From positions 1-64,000 of the forward strand of contig CAVVNR010000012.1 in NCBI GenBank assembly GCA_963749715.1: a stretch of 64,000 nt of DNA. Reading direction: 5' to 3'. Positions 53,620 through 62,796 of this stretch are shown here, piece by piece. Numbering within the stretch: position 1 is the stretch's first letter; the number at the start of each line of letters is the position of its first letter. The notes beneath the pieces were generated by a model. That model searched no databases and was not told the DNA's origin. It saw nothing but the letters and a program-made list of their open reading frames with translations. This DNA is from Roseiarcus sp963749715 (GTDB taxonomy: Bacteria > Pseudomonadota > Alphaproteobacteria > Rhizobiales > Beijerinckiaceae). Position numbers and translations under genes: made by a program.

Positions 53620-55354
53620 ATGCCTCAACTGACCACTTTTGTGTCCGCCGGGCGGCGGGTCCTGCCGAACCAATGGGATCTCATCGCGTTCGCGGCGATT
53701 TTGGCGGTCCTGACAGGGGTCGCCAAAAGCTATCATGGGATTTCTGCGCCGTTGCCGGCGGCGAACGAACAGGTGGTGTCGCTCGACTATTGGGAATTGC
53801 CCTATTACGCGTTTCGCACGATTCTGCGCATGTTTGCCGCCCTTGCCGCTTCCCTCGTCTTCACCTTCACTTACGCGACGCTGGCCTCCAAGAGCCGACG
53901 GGCGGAGATGGTGCTGATCCCAGTGCTCGACATCCTCCAGTCTGTGCCAATCCTGGGCTTTCTTTCCTTCACCGTGACCTTCTTCCTCGGCCTCTTCCCC
54001 GGCAATACCCTGGGCGCTGAACTGGCGGCGATCTTCGCCATCTTCACCAGCCAAGCGTGGAACATGGCCTTCTCCTTCTACCAGTCGCTGCGCACCGTGC
54101 CACCCGATCTCGACGAGGTCGCGCGCGGCTTCCGCCTCACAGGCTGGCAGAAATTCTGGCAGCTTGAAGCGCCGTTCGCGATGCCCGGTCTGATCTGGAA
54201 TACGATGATGTCGATGTCCGGGGGCTGGTTCTTCGTCGTCGCGTCGGAGGCGATCACGGTCGGCGACACGACCATCACGCTGCCAGGAGTCGGCTCCTTC
54301 ATCGCCAAGGCGAACGACGAGGGCAATTGGTCGGCGATCGGCGCGGCGGTGCTGACGATGGGTATCGTCATCCTGCTCTACGATCAGTTGCTGTTCCGGC
54401 CGATCGTCGCCTGGGCGGCGAAGTTTCGGGTCGAATTGTCGGAGAGCCAGGATGTCGAGTTCCTCGTGGGTGCTCAATCTGATCAAGCGCACATATTGGC
54501 TGAAGTCGGGTTTCGCGCCGATCGCCGCCGCGATCCGCAGCGTGAGCTTCTGGCCGCTGCATTTCCCGAGCATTGCCCGGGCGCCGGGCCCGGCGAAATC
54601 GGAGCAGCCCTCGCGGCTCGTCGACGCGCTCTGGATCCTCGTCATTCTCGCCGTGGCTGTCTACGCCGCCTGGCTCACCGTCTCCTATATCGCCACCGAG
54701 GTGAGCTGGGACGAGGTGGCGCAGGTCTTCCTGCTGACCACCTACACCCTCATTCGCGTCGTCTTGCTGATGCTGCTCGCGACCATCGTCTGGGTGCCGA
54801 TCAGCGTATGGGTCGGCTTGAGGCCGCGTTGGGCGGAGGCGGTTCAGCCAATCGCCCAATTCCTGGCCGCCTTCCCGGTCAACCTGCTGTTCGGAGCCGC
54901 GGTGAGCCTGGTGCTTGCCTACAATCTCAACCCGAATATCTGGCTGAGCTTCCTGATCGTTTTCGGCACACAATGGTATATCGTGTTCAACACGATCGGC
55001 GGCGCGGCGGCCTTTCCCAATGACCTCCGCGAGGCGGCGGCGAATTTTCACGTGCACGGCTGGCAATGGTGGAAGCAGGTCATCATTCCGGGCATCATGC
55101 CCTATTACATTACTGGCGCGATCACTGCCTCAGGCGGCTCGTGGAACGCTTCGATCGTCGCCGAATACGTCAAATGGAAGGATCACACCGTCGTTGCCGA
55201 CGGCGTCGGCTCCTACATCGCCAAGGCGACCGACAAAGGCGACTTCCCGAAAATCGTGCTGGGCGTCGCCGTGATGTCCTTGTTCGTCACGATTTTCAAC
55301 CGCCTGTTCTGGCGCCGGCTCTACGCCTACGCTGAGCGGCGCTTGCGCCTTTAG
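53620..55354 (+). pseudogene. ABC transporter permease with two fused permease domains, one frameshift as written
   Basis: Residues 1-275 form a first BPD_transp_1 domain (QSVPILGFLSFTVTFFLGLF; EAA-like loop EVARGFRLTGWQKFWQLEAP). At SQDV near 54455 one extra base moves the reading into a second frame, which continues SSSWVLNLIKRTYWLKSGFA and carries the second domain (EAAANFHVHGWQWWKQVIIP, VIAEYVKWKDHTVV-like end) to 55354. This family is normally a single polypeptide of about 580 residues with both domains, so the break is most likely a sequence error; two overlapping genes is the alternative. It pairs with the ATPase 27 bases downstream. Substrate class: nitrate/sulfonate/taurine-like. Confidence 0.8.
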
Positions 55355-55381
55355 ACCCTATCGTCCACGAAGGAGTTCGCC

Positions 55382-56698
55382 ATGTTGGACCCCGCGATCA
55401 CAACGCTCCTGAACGTCGACAAGGTGACCCAGGTCTTCCAGACCGGGTCGGGCGAAACCCGCGCGCCAGTCTTGAGCGAGGTTTCGCTGAGCCTGAAGAC
55501 CGGGGAGATCGTCGCGCTCCTGGGCCGGTCCGGATCGGGCAAGTCGACGCTGTTGCGCCTAATCTCGGGGCTCACGCGGCCGACCCAGGGAACGGTGACG
55601 ATCTCGGGCGAACCGGTCGTCGGGCCGGCCAAGGATGTCGCGATGGTGTTTCAGAGCTTCGCCCTCTTCCCGTGGCTGGACGTGCTCGATAACGTCGAAC
55701 TCGGGCTCCGCGCCGACGGCGTGCCGGTCGATGAGACGCGCAAACGGGCGCTGAAGGCGATCGACACCATCGGTCTGGACGGCTTCGAATCGGCTTATCC
55801 GAAGGAATTGTCGGGCGGCATGCGCCAGCGCGTCGGTTTCGCGCGGGCGCTGGTGATGCAGCCGAAAATCCTGCTGATGGATGAGCCATTCTCGGCCCTC
55901 GACGTGCTCACCGCCGAGACCCTGCGCACCGATCTGCTCGATTTGTGGCAGGAGGGGCGCATTCCGATCAAGGCCATCCTAATGGTCACCCACAACATCG
56001 AGGAGGCGGTGCTGATGGCCGACCGGGTCCTGGTGCTGTCCTCCAATCCCGGCCGAATCGCCTCCGAAATTCCGGTCGCGCTGCCCCATCCCCGCGATCG
56101 GCTCGACTCGAACTTCCGCGAACTGGTCGACAGGATCTATGCGCTGATGACCCAAAGGCCGGACACCACGAAGCCGGCGGCGCGCGAAGCCGCGGCGGCG
56201 GCGATGGGCCTCGGGCTTGCGCTCCCCCGAGTCTCGACCAATTCGCTCGCCGGCATGCTCGAGGAGATCGCCGCTCCTCCCTACAGCGGCAAGGCCGACC
56301 TTCCGCATCTCGCCGACTCGCTGCAACTCGAGATCGACGAATTGTTCCCGCTCGGCGAGACTTTGCAATTGTTGCGTCTGGCCGAGTTCGAGGACGCCGA
56401 CATCAAGCTCACGCCGCTTGGCCAGCGCTTCGTCGACATGGACGTCGACCAGCGCAAGAAGGTGTTCGGCGACCAGGTGCTTGCCCACATTCCCCTCGCC
56501 TCCCACATCAAACGGGTTCTCGACGAACGTCCGACCCATCGCGCGCCGGCCACTCGGTTCCGGGAGGAGCTCGAGGATTATATGAGCGAGGATTACGCCG
56601 AGCGGACCTTGCGAGCGATCATCAATCTCGGCCGCTATGGCGAGCTGTTCGCCTATGACGAAAACAGCCAGACGTTCAGCTACGAGAATCCGCAATAG
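55382..56698 (+). CDS. Nitrate/sulfonate-type ABC ATPase with AAA-associated C-terminal domain
   Basis: A 438-residue protein. Residues 1-255 are an ABC ATPase with Walker A LLGRSGSGKST, signature KELSGGMRQRVGFARAL and Walker B ILLMDEPFSALD. After residue about 290 comes the AAA-associated C-terminal domain (LADSLQLEIDELFPLGETLQ, KRVLDERPTHRAPATRFREE, YAERTLRAIINLGRYGELFA), a winged-helix-like module found on this transporter class. No binding-protein gene is adjacent, so solute recognition is unresolved. Confidence 0.92.
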   Translation: MLDPAITTLLNVDKVTQVFQTGSGETRAPVLSEVSLSLKTGEIVALLGRSGSGKSTLLRLISGLTRPTQGTVTISGEPVVGPAKDVAMVFQSFALFPWLDVLDNVELGLRADGVPVDETRKRALKAIDTIGLDGFESAYPKELSGGMRQRVGFARALVMQPKILLMDEPFSALDVLTAETLRTDLLDLWQEGRIPIKAILMVTHNIEEAVLMADRVLVLSSNPGRIASEIPVALPHPRDRLDSNFRELVDRIYALMTQRPDTTKPAAREAAAAAMGLGLALPRVSTNSLAGMLEEIAAPPYSGKADLPHLADSLQLEIDELFPLGETLQLLRLAEFEDADIKLTPLGQRFVDMDVDQRKKVFGDQVLAHIPLASHIKRVLDERPTHRAPATRFREELEDYMSEDYAERTLRAIINLGRYGELFAYDENSQTFSYENPQ

Positions 56699-56746
56699 CG
56701 ACCAGCCAAGCCGGTCCTTTTGTTTGACTTGTTGCGCGTAATGCGC

Positions 56747-56764
56747 TGCAATAAAGATATTGCA
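56747..56764. promoter_or_regulatory. Inverted repeat upstream of gltA
   Basis: TGCAATA-aaga-TATTGCA is a perfect 7-bp inverted repeat 36 bases before the gltA ATG, downstream of TTGACT (56725-56730) and TTGCGC hexamers. It could be a repressor site overlapping the gltA promoter. No known regulator consensus is recognised. Confidence 0.35.
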
Positions 56765-56799
56765 GTGCAAGAGCGCTTTGAGCCCATGGGAGACGCTCG

Positions 56800-58140
56800 A
56801 TGACACCGACTTCCGCCGCCCTCGCCGTCGACGACAAACCGGTCGAGAAGCCGGCCCCGGCCGCCGCCACCCTCTCGGTCGGTCAGAAATCCGTCGAGCT
56901 GGCGATCAAAAACGGCACGATCGGCCCCTCGGTCGTCGACATCGGCAAGCTCTACGCTCAAACTGGCATGTTCACTTACGATCCCGGTTTCACCTCGACC
57001 GCGAGCACGGAATCGAAGATCACCTACATTGACGGCGACGCGGGCGTGCTCCTGTACCGCGGCTATCCGATCGACGAGCTCGCCGAGCACGGCGATTTTC
57101 TCGAGACCTGCTACCTGCTCCTTTACGGCGAGCTGCCGACCGCGGCGCAAAAGGCCGAGTTCGACTATCGCGTGACGCGCCACACCATGGTGCACGAGCA
57201 GATGACGCGGTTTTTCAACGGCTTCCGTCGCGATGCTCATCCAATGTCGGTGATGGTGGCGAGCGTCGGGGCGCTCGCCGCGTTCTATCACGACTCGACC
57301 GACATCAATGATCCTTGGCAACGCGAGGTCGCCTCGATCCGCATGATCGCCAAGATGCCGACGCTTGCCGCCATGGCCTACAAATATGCTGTCGGACAGC
57401 CGTTCGTCTATCCTAAGAACGAGCTCGACTACGCGTCGAATTTCCTGCGCATGTGTTTCTCCGTTCCTTGCGAGGACTACAAGGCCAACGCCGTCTTGGC
57501 GCGCGCGCTCGATCGCATCTTCATTCTCCACGCCGACCACGAGCAGAACGCTTCGACCTCGACGGTGCGCCTCGCCGGATCGTCGGGCGCGAACCCGTTC
57601 GCCTGCATCGCCGCCGGGATCGCCTGCCTTTGGGGTCCCGCGCACGGCGGCGCCAACGAGGCGGCGCTGAAGATGCTGGGCGAGATCGGAAGGGTCGAAA
57701 ACATTCCCAAATTCATCGCCAAGGCGAAGGACAAGAACGACTTATTCCGCCTGATGGGCTTCGGCCATCGGGTGTACAAGAACTACGATCCGCGCGCCAA
57801 GATCATGCAAAGGACCGCGCACGAGGTTCTCAACGAAATCGGAGTCAAGGACGATCCGATGCTCGACGTGGCGGTCGAGCTCGAGCGCATCGCGCTGCAC
57901 GACGACTATTTCATCGAGAAGAAGCTCTACCCGAACATCGACTTCTATTCCGGCATTACGCTCAAGGCGATGGGTTTTCCGACCTCGATGTTCACCGTCC
58001 TGTTCGCGGTGGCACGCACCGTCGGCTGGATCGCCCAGTGGAAGGAAATGATCGTCGATCCGGAGCAGAAGATCGGCCGTCCGCGTCAGCTCTATACGGG
58101 CTCGCCGCCGCGCGAATATAGGCCTGTGGGCAACCGCTGA
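56800..58140 (+). CDS. gltA: Citrate synthase
   Basis: A 446-residue type II (Gram-negative, hexameric) citrate synthase: DGDAGVLLYRGYPIDELAEH, HADHEQNASTSTVRLAGSSG, the catalytic-His region WGPAHGGANEAALKML, GFGHRVYKNYDPRAKIM and YPNIDFYSGITLKAMGFPTS. It condenses acetyl-CoA and oxaloacetate at the entry to the TCA cycle. The N-terminus has a Pro/Ala-rich tail of about 25 residues. It is convergent with lpxB; the 190-base gap between them shows no gene or clear terminator. Confidence 0.97.
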   Translation: MTPTSAALAVDDKPVEKPAPAAATLSVGQKSVELAIKNGTIGPSVVDIGKLYAQTGMFTYDPGFTSTASTESKITYIDGDAGVLLYRGYPIDELAEHGDFLETCYLLLYGELPTAAQKAEFDYRVTRHTMVHEQMTRFFNGFRRDAHPMSVMVASVGALAAFYHDSTDINDPWQREVASIRMIAKMPTLAAMAYKYAVGQPFVYPKNELDYASNFLRMCFSVPCEDYKANAVLARALDRIFILHADHEQNASTSTVRLAGSSGANPFACIAAGIACLWGPAHGGANEAALKMLGEIGRVENIPKFIAKAKDKNDLFRLMGFGHRVYKNYDPRAKIMQRTAHEVLNEIGVKDDPMLDVAVELERIALHDDYFIEKKLYPNIDFYSGITLKAMGFPTSMFTVLFAVARTVGWIAQWKEMIVDPEQKIGRPRQLYTGSPPREYRPVGNR

Positions 58141-58330
58141 AGGGGCTTGCCCTTGTCGCGCGTCGCGCCGGCCGAGGAAGCTATTGAAGGCTAGCCAATA
58201 GGTGTTCCCCGCATTGAGGTCCGCCGTATCCGAGCCCTCTGGACCTCCGGCCAGCGCGGCGGCGGGAGTCGCAGTCGCAGGTAGGTGGCGAATGACTTGT
58301 CTTGGACCGAGCGCTATCATTGACCGGCCT

Positions 58331-59490
58331 CTATCGGCGCCCTTCGATCGTGTCGATGACCGCGCGCGCGGCGTGGGCGCTGGGCGCGCCGCCGTCCGGG
58401 AGGCTCATCAGTCGGTCAAGCCGCGACAGGGCGTCGAGCTGCGCCGTTCGCGCCGGGCCGTCGCGAACCACGTCCGCGAGCGCCGCGCTGAGCGCCGCGG
58501 GCGTGCAGTCCCGCTGCAGGAACTCCGGGATCGCCCGCTCGCCGAGGATGAGGTTGGGCAACAGGATCGAGGGGACCTTGATCAGGTATTTGAGCTGTTC
58601 CTCGATGAGCGAGACCTTATAGGCGCCCACCATTGGCGTGCCCGCCAGCGCAAGCTCGAGTGTCACCGTGCCCGATGCGGCGAGGCCGGCGCGCGCCGCG
58701 CGAAATGCTGCAAGCTTCTCGTCTTCGCCAAGCACGATCTTCGGCGCTTCGGACCATTGCGCGGCGAGCGCTCGCACGTCCGCTTCGACATGCGGCAGCG
58801 TCGGCAATACAGGCGTGAACGGCCCAATCAGTCGCCGCAACGCCGCGAGCGCGCCGCCGAAGTCCGCCATCAACCGGCCGACCTCCGAGCGGCGGGAGCC
58901 GGGCAGCACGACGATGAGGGGGGCGACGAGGCGCGCCGGCGCGCTTCGTCGACATTGGGCCGCAAGGTCCCGAGGCGCTCAATCAGGGGATGGCCGACGT
59001 AGACGCAGCGCGGCCCGCTGAGCCGCCGGTAGGCCTCAGGCTCGAACGGCAGCAGCGCCAGCACGCAATCGACGTAGGGGAGCATCGCCCTGGCGCGACC
59101 GGGCCGCCAGGCCCAGACGCTCGGACTGACGTAGTCGACGATCGGCAAATTCGGCAAAGCGGCGCGGACGCGGCGGGCGACCCGATGAGTGAAGTCGGGG
59201 CTGTCGATGATCACCAGCGCGTCAGGCCGGGCAGCGACGACCGCCTCCGCCGTCTCGCGGATGCGCGCCATGAGCTTTGGCAGACGGGCCAGCACCGGCA
59301 GGATGCCCATAACCGCGATGTCGCTGATCGGAAACAGGCTCTCCAAGCCCGCAACCTCCATCGCCTCGCCGCCGACGCCGAAAAAGGCGACCTCGCCCGC
59401 GTAAGCTTCGCTGAGCGCCTGCATGAGCTTCTGGCCGAGCTGGTCGCCTGAGTGCTCGCCCGCCACCAGGGCGACGCGCGAAAGGCTCAT
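58331..59490 (-). pseudogene. lpxB: Lipid-A-disaccharide synthase, one frameshift as written
   Basis: The N-terminal 190 residues (RVALVAGEHSGDQLGQKLMQ, DFTHRVARRVRAALPNLPIV, DYVSPSVWAWRPGRARAM, YVGHPLIERL) are in the frame from 59490. The C-terminal half (VVLPGSRRSEVGRLM, GLAASGTVTLELALAGTPMV, NLILGERAIPEFLQ) is in the frame ending at 58331. They are separated at a run of six C (plus-strand G6 near 58919). Restoring one base joins them into a normal protein of about 385 residues. LpxB is essential in most Gram-negatives, so a sequence error is likely. The ATG overlaps the lpxI stop by 4 bases. Confidence 0.88.
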
Positions 59491-60359
59491 CGCGACGCGC
59501 CTAGGCGAGCGAATCCGGCGACGAACAGGCCAGCGGCGTCGGCGTCGCGCGCCAGGCGCTCGCGCTCGACGATGAGCACGCGTCCCGCCGCGACCGCTGC
59601 GCCGCGCAATTGCGCCTTGGCCGCGCCCTCGATGGTCCTCGGGCCGATCGCCGGCATGTCGAGCCTCAGATCCTGCCCGCGCTTGGGCGCCTTCACCAGG
59701 ACGCCGGCCGGGCGGCGAACGCGCAGCCGTCCGTTCGCGCGCATTTCCGCGACGCGGTCGAGCATCGCGTCAGTGCCTTCGGCCGCTTCGATCGCGAGAA
59801 CCCGGCCGCCGTCGATGACCGCGCCCTGCCCCGCGTCGAAGCCCGACAGGGCGTCGAGCAATCGGGCGCCAAGCACAATGTCTGTTTCGTCCTCCGGCGA
59901 CGGGCCGCGCGCGCCAAAGGGACCGGCCGGCGCGAGCAGGCGAGGCGCGACCTGGTGCGCGCCGACGACGCGGACGCCCTCGCGCTCGATTATCCCGGCC
60001 AGGCCGACGAGCAACCCGTTGTCGCCGCGGCGAAACAGCTGCGCCAGGCCCGCCGCTCGCTTCACCGCTCCCCAGTCGAGCCTGAGGTCGGCGAATTCGG
60101 GTCTCGGCATGGCGCCAATGATCACAATCTCGGCGATCGCGCGCGCCCGCAAAGCCGCAAAGAGCTTGCCGACCTCGCCCATCCGGACCCAGACGTGCGG
60201 ATAGGTTTCGATCGCCGAATCGGTCGCGCCGACGACGCCGACAAGAAATGGCTCCCGGCCGGCGCCGCGCGCCTCCCTCGCGACCTCGAGCGGAAACGCG
60301 CCCGCCCCGCACAGGATCGCCAAAGGCGGGCCCGAGGCGGCGAGGGTCGGCCCGCTCAC
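59487..60359 (-). CDS. lpxI: UDP-2,3-diacylglucosamine pyrophosphatase LpxI
   Basis: A 290-residue DUF1009/LpxI protein: LAILCGAGAFPLEVAREARG, ETYPHVWVRMGEVGKLFAAL, RRGDNGLLVGLAGIIEREGV, VKAPKRGQDLRLDMPAIGPR and TIEGAAKAQLRG. It cleaves UDP-diacylglucosamine to lipid X, replacing LpxH in alphaproteobacteria. It lies between lpxA and lpxB with 4-base overlaps on both sides, so translation is coupled. A two-codon-later start is not better supported. Confidence 0.95.
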   Translation of the reverse strand: MSGPTLAASGPPLAILCGAGAFPLEVAREARGAGREPFLVGVVGATDSAIETYPHVWVRMGEVGKLFAALRARAIAEIVIIGAMPRPEFADLRLDWGAVKRAAGLAQLFRRGDNGLLVGLAGIIEREGVRVVGAHQVAPRLLAPAGPFGARGPSPEDETDIVLGARLLDALSGFDAGQGAVIDGGRVLAIEAAEGTDAMLDRVAEMRANGRLRVRRPAGVLVKAPKRGQDLRLDMPAIGPRTIEGAAKAQLRGAAVAAGRVLIVERERLARDADAAGLFVAGFARLGASR

Positions 60360-61165
60360 CCCTCCTCGTCCTTCCCCGCGCGAGGGACGCAGATCGCGCG
60401 ATCTCCCCCCTGGCGCAGAAAGGCGACGATCCGTTGCACCGCCTCCTGACCGGCGAACGCCTCGGCGACTTCACCGATGCGCTCCTGCAGGGTGCCGCCG
60501 CCGTTGAACAGCATCTTATAGGCGCGCCTGAGCTCATGGATGGTCTCGTGCGCAAAGCCGCGGCGCTTCAGACCAACGACATTGAGGCCGGCCAGGGCAG
60601 CGCGATTGCCGAGCGCGAGGCCAAAGGGAATGAGGTCATGTTCGACGCCCGCAAGCCCGCCGACGAACGCATGCGCGCCGATGCGAACGAACTGATGGGC
60701 GGCGGCGCCGCCGCTCAGAATGGCGAAATCGCCGATCTGGCAATGCCCAGCCAGCATCACGTTGTTGGACAGGATGACGCCCTGGCCGATCCGGCAGTCA
60801 TGCGCCACATGCGCGTTGGCCAGAAAGACCGAGTTCGGACCGACGACCGTTTCCGAGCCGCCGCCCGCAGTGCCGGGGTTCATCGTCACGCCTTCGCGAA
60901 TGAGACAGTCTTCGCCGATCGAAAGACGGACCGGCTCGCCGCGATATTTGAGATCCTGCGGCGGGTGTCCGATCGAGGCGAAGGGATAAATGACCGTCCG
61001 GGCGCCGACAGTCGTGTCGCCACCGACGCTTACGTGGGAGATAAGGCGCACGCTGTCGCCGAGCGTCGATTGCGGCCCAACGTGGCAAAAAGGCCCGATC
61101 TCCACATCCGCCCCGAGCCGCGCGCCGTCCTCGACCACGGCGGTCGGATGGATCGCGCTCTTCAT
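60356..61165 (-). CDS. lpxA: UDP-N-acetylglucosamine acyltransferase
   Basis: A 269-residue left-handed beta-helix acyltransferase with hexapeptide repeats (AVVEDGARLGADVEIGPFCH, VGPQSTLGDSVRLISHVSVG), the catalytic-His segment FLANAHVAHDCRIGQGVILS, and GLNVVGLKRRGFAHETIHEL. It performs the first acylation of lipid A synthesis. It overlaps the fabZ stop by 4 bases and the lpxI start by 4 bases. Confidence 0.96.
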   Translation of the reverse strand: MKSAIHPTAVVEDGARLGADVEIGPFCHVGPQSTLGDSVRLISHVSVGGDTTVGARTVIYPFASIGHPPQDLKYRGEPVRLSIGEDCLIREGVTMNPGTAGGGSETVVGPNSVFLANAHVAHDCRIGQGVILSNNVMLAGHCQIGDFAILSGGAAAHQFVRIGAHAFVGGLAGVEHDLIPFGLALGNRAALAGLNVVGLKRRGFAHETIHELRRAYKMLFNGGGTLQERIGEVAEAFAGQEAVQRIVAFLRQGGDRAICVPRAGKDEEG

Positions 61166-61626
61166 TCACGCACCAGCATCGCCGACACTTCGGCTTCGCA
61201 CACCAGTTCGCCGTCGACTTTCGCCTCGCCACGAAACCACCACATATTGCGGCGCTTGGCGGTGCGGGTCATGTGAAAACGGACCTGGTCGCCTGGAACG
61301 ACCGGCTTGCGGAACTTGGCCTTGTCGATGGTCATCATATAGACGACGCTCGGCGCGCCGCCCGCTTCCTGCGACGCGACGCAGAGCGCGCCTGCCGTTT
61401 GCGCCATCGCCTCGATCAGCAACACGCCTGGCATGACAGGCCGACCGGGGAAATGGCCCTGGAAATGAGGCTCGTTGGCGGTGACATTCTTCACCCCCAC
61501 GCCATATTCGTCGCCTCGCGCCTCGACGATGCGGTCGACAAGCAGGAAAGGATAGCGGTGCGGCAATAGCGCGAGCAGCTTCTGGATGTCGTAACTGTCG
61601 AACGCCCGACCGATCGGCTCGTTCAT
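61162..61626 (-). CDS. fabZ: 3-hydroxyacyl-ACP dehydratase FabZ
   Basis: A 154-residue hot-dog fold enzyme: LLPHRYPFLLVDRIVEA, the catalytic histidine in EPHFQGHFPGRPVMPGVLLI followed by EAMAQTAG with the catalytic glutamate, and KAKFRKPVVPGDQVRFHM. It dehydrates hydroxyacyl-ACP and shares its substrate pool with LpxA/LpxD. It lies 40 bases after lpxD in the conserved cluster. Confidence 0.96.
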   Translation of the reverse strand: MNEPIGRAFDSYDIQKLLALLPHRYPFLLVDRIVEARGDEYGVGVKNVTANEPHFQGHFPGRPVMPGVLLIEAMAQTAGALCVASQEAGGAPSVVYMMTIDKAKFRKPVVPGDQVRFHMTRTAKRRNMWWFRGEAKVDGELVCEAEVSAMLVRE

Positions 61627-61666
61627 TCCGCTTTTCCCCTCATCCTCGGGGCCCGCTCAGCGGGCG

Positions 61667-62719
61667 TCATTTCGTGTTGCCTTCGCCGCGCGCGTCGCCG
61701 GCCAGTCGCTTGACCGCGGCGACCTCGCGAAAAAACTCCCGGACCGGCTTCGCCGGCGCCCCGGCCCACCGCTCGCCAGCGGGAATGTCGGTCATCACGC
61801 CCGCGGCCGCCCCCACTTGGGCGCCCGCGCCAATCGTCAGGTGGCCGGCGATGCCCGCCTGGCCGCCGAGGGCGGCAAAATCGCCGATCGCGCTCGATCC
61901 CGAGACGCCAGACTGCGCGACCAGCACCGCATGACGTCCGATGACCACGTTGTGGCCGATCTGCACGAGGTTGTCGATCTTCGCGCCCTCGCCGATCACG
62001 GTGTCGCGGTTCGCGCCACGATCGATCGTCACTCCGGCGCCGATCTCGACATCGTCCTGAATGATGACGCGCCCGATTTGGGGCACCTTGAGATGGCCCC
62101 GGCTCCCAAGCGCGAAGCCGAAGCCGTCCTGCCCGATATGCGCGCCAGGATGGATGATCACCCGGTCGCCTATCAACGCCGCGCCGATCGTCGTCGAGGC
62201 GCCGACAGACCCGTCGCGACCGATGCGCACCTCGGGACCGATTACCGCATTCGGGCCGATGATCGTCCCGGCGCCGATTTCGGCTCGACGGCCGATTACC
62301 GCGCCGGGGTCGACAATCACCCCCGGTTCGAGCCGCGCCGAAGGGTGAACCGACGCTGTCCGGGAAACGCCAGTCTCGCCGAAAACGGAACCTGGCTTGA
62401 CTGCGGTCGGGTAGAGTTTCGTCATCACCAAGGCCATCGCGCGGTAGGGCTCGCGGACGATGAGCATAGCGCAGCTCGAAGGCGCGGCTTCCGCGTAACG
62501 CGGCGAAACGAGGGCTGCAGCAGCGCGCGTGCGCTTCAGAGCGTCTAGATACCTCGGGTTGTCGAGGAAGGTCAGATCGCCGGGGCCCGCCTGGTCGAGA
62601 GCGGCGACGTCGGTGATTACGCGGTCGGCGGCGGTAGCGGCGAGGGTCGCGCCGCACCAGCTCGCGACTTCAGCCAGCGAAGGCGCTGAGCTTGCCGGAA
62701 AAAAGCGAATCTTGGCCAA
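61667..62719 (-). CDS. lpxD: UDP-3-O-acylglucosamine N-acyltransferase
   Basis: A protein of about 350 residues: N-terminal uridine-binding domain (FFPASSAPSLAEVASWCGAT, LDQAGPGDLTFLDNPRYLDA) and a hexapeptide beta-helix (IGAGTIIGPNAVIGPEVRIG, GFGFALGSRGHLKVPQIGRV, GAKIDNLVQIGHNVVIGRHA). It performs the second acylation of lipid A. The open frame extends upstream to 63001, but the family start fits a TTG at 62719 (LAKIRFFPASSAP), preceded by GGCGGAA. It follows bamA by about 77 bases. Confidence 0.94.
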   Translation of the reverse strand: MAKIRFFPASSAPSLAEVASWCGATLAATAADRVITDVAALDQAGPGDLTFLDNPRYLDALKRTRAAAALVSPRYAEAAPSSCAMLIVREPYRAMALVMTKLYPTAVKPGSVFGETGVSRTASVHPSARLEPGVIVDPGAVIGRRAEIGAGTIIGPNAVIGPEVRIGRDGSVGASTTIGAALIGDRVIIHPGAHIGQDGFGFALGSRGHLKVPQIGRVIIQDDVEIGAGVTIDRGANRDTVIGEGAKIDNLVQIGHNVVIGRHAVLVAQSGVSGSSAIGDFAALGGQAGIAGHLTIGAGAQVGAAAGVMTDIPAGERWAGAPAKPVREFFREVAAVKRLAGDARGEGNTK

Positions 62720-62796
62720 TTGCGGGTTCCGCCGGAAGCGACGGCGGGCGCGCCAGCTCCGGCGCGCCCGCTTGATGGGAAGCCGGCAGATTCGAC

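Noticed and set aside
54452..55354. Second permease considered as a separate overlapping gene.
   Set aside because: Its ATG lacks a ribosome site, and this family is usually a single two-domain chain. One base restores the fusion exactly at the inter-domain linker.
58870..59490. Programmed frameshifting considered for lpxB.
   Set aside because: No slippery heptamer with downstream structure typical of programmed events, and lpxB is not known to use recoding. A homopolymer indel is simpler.
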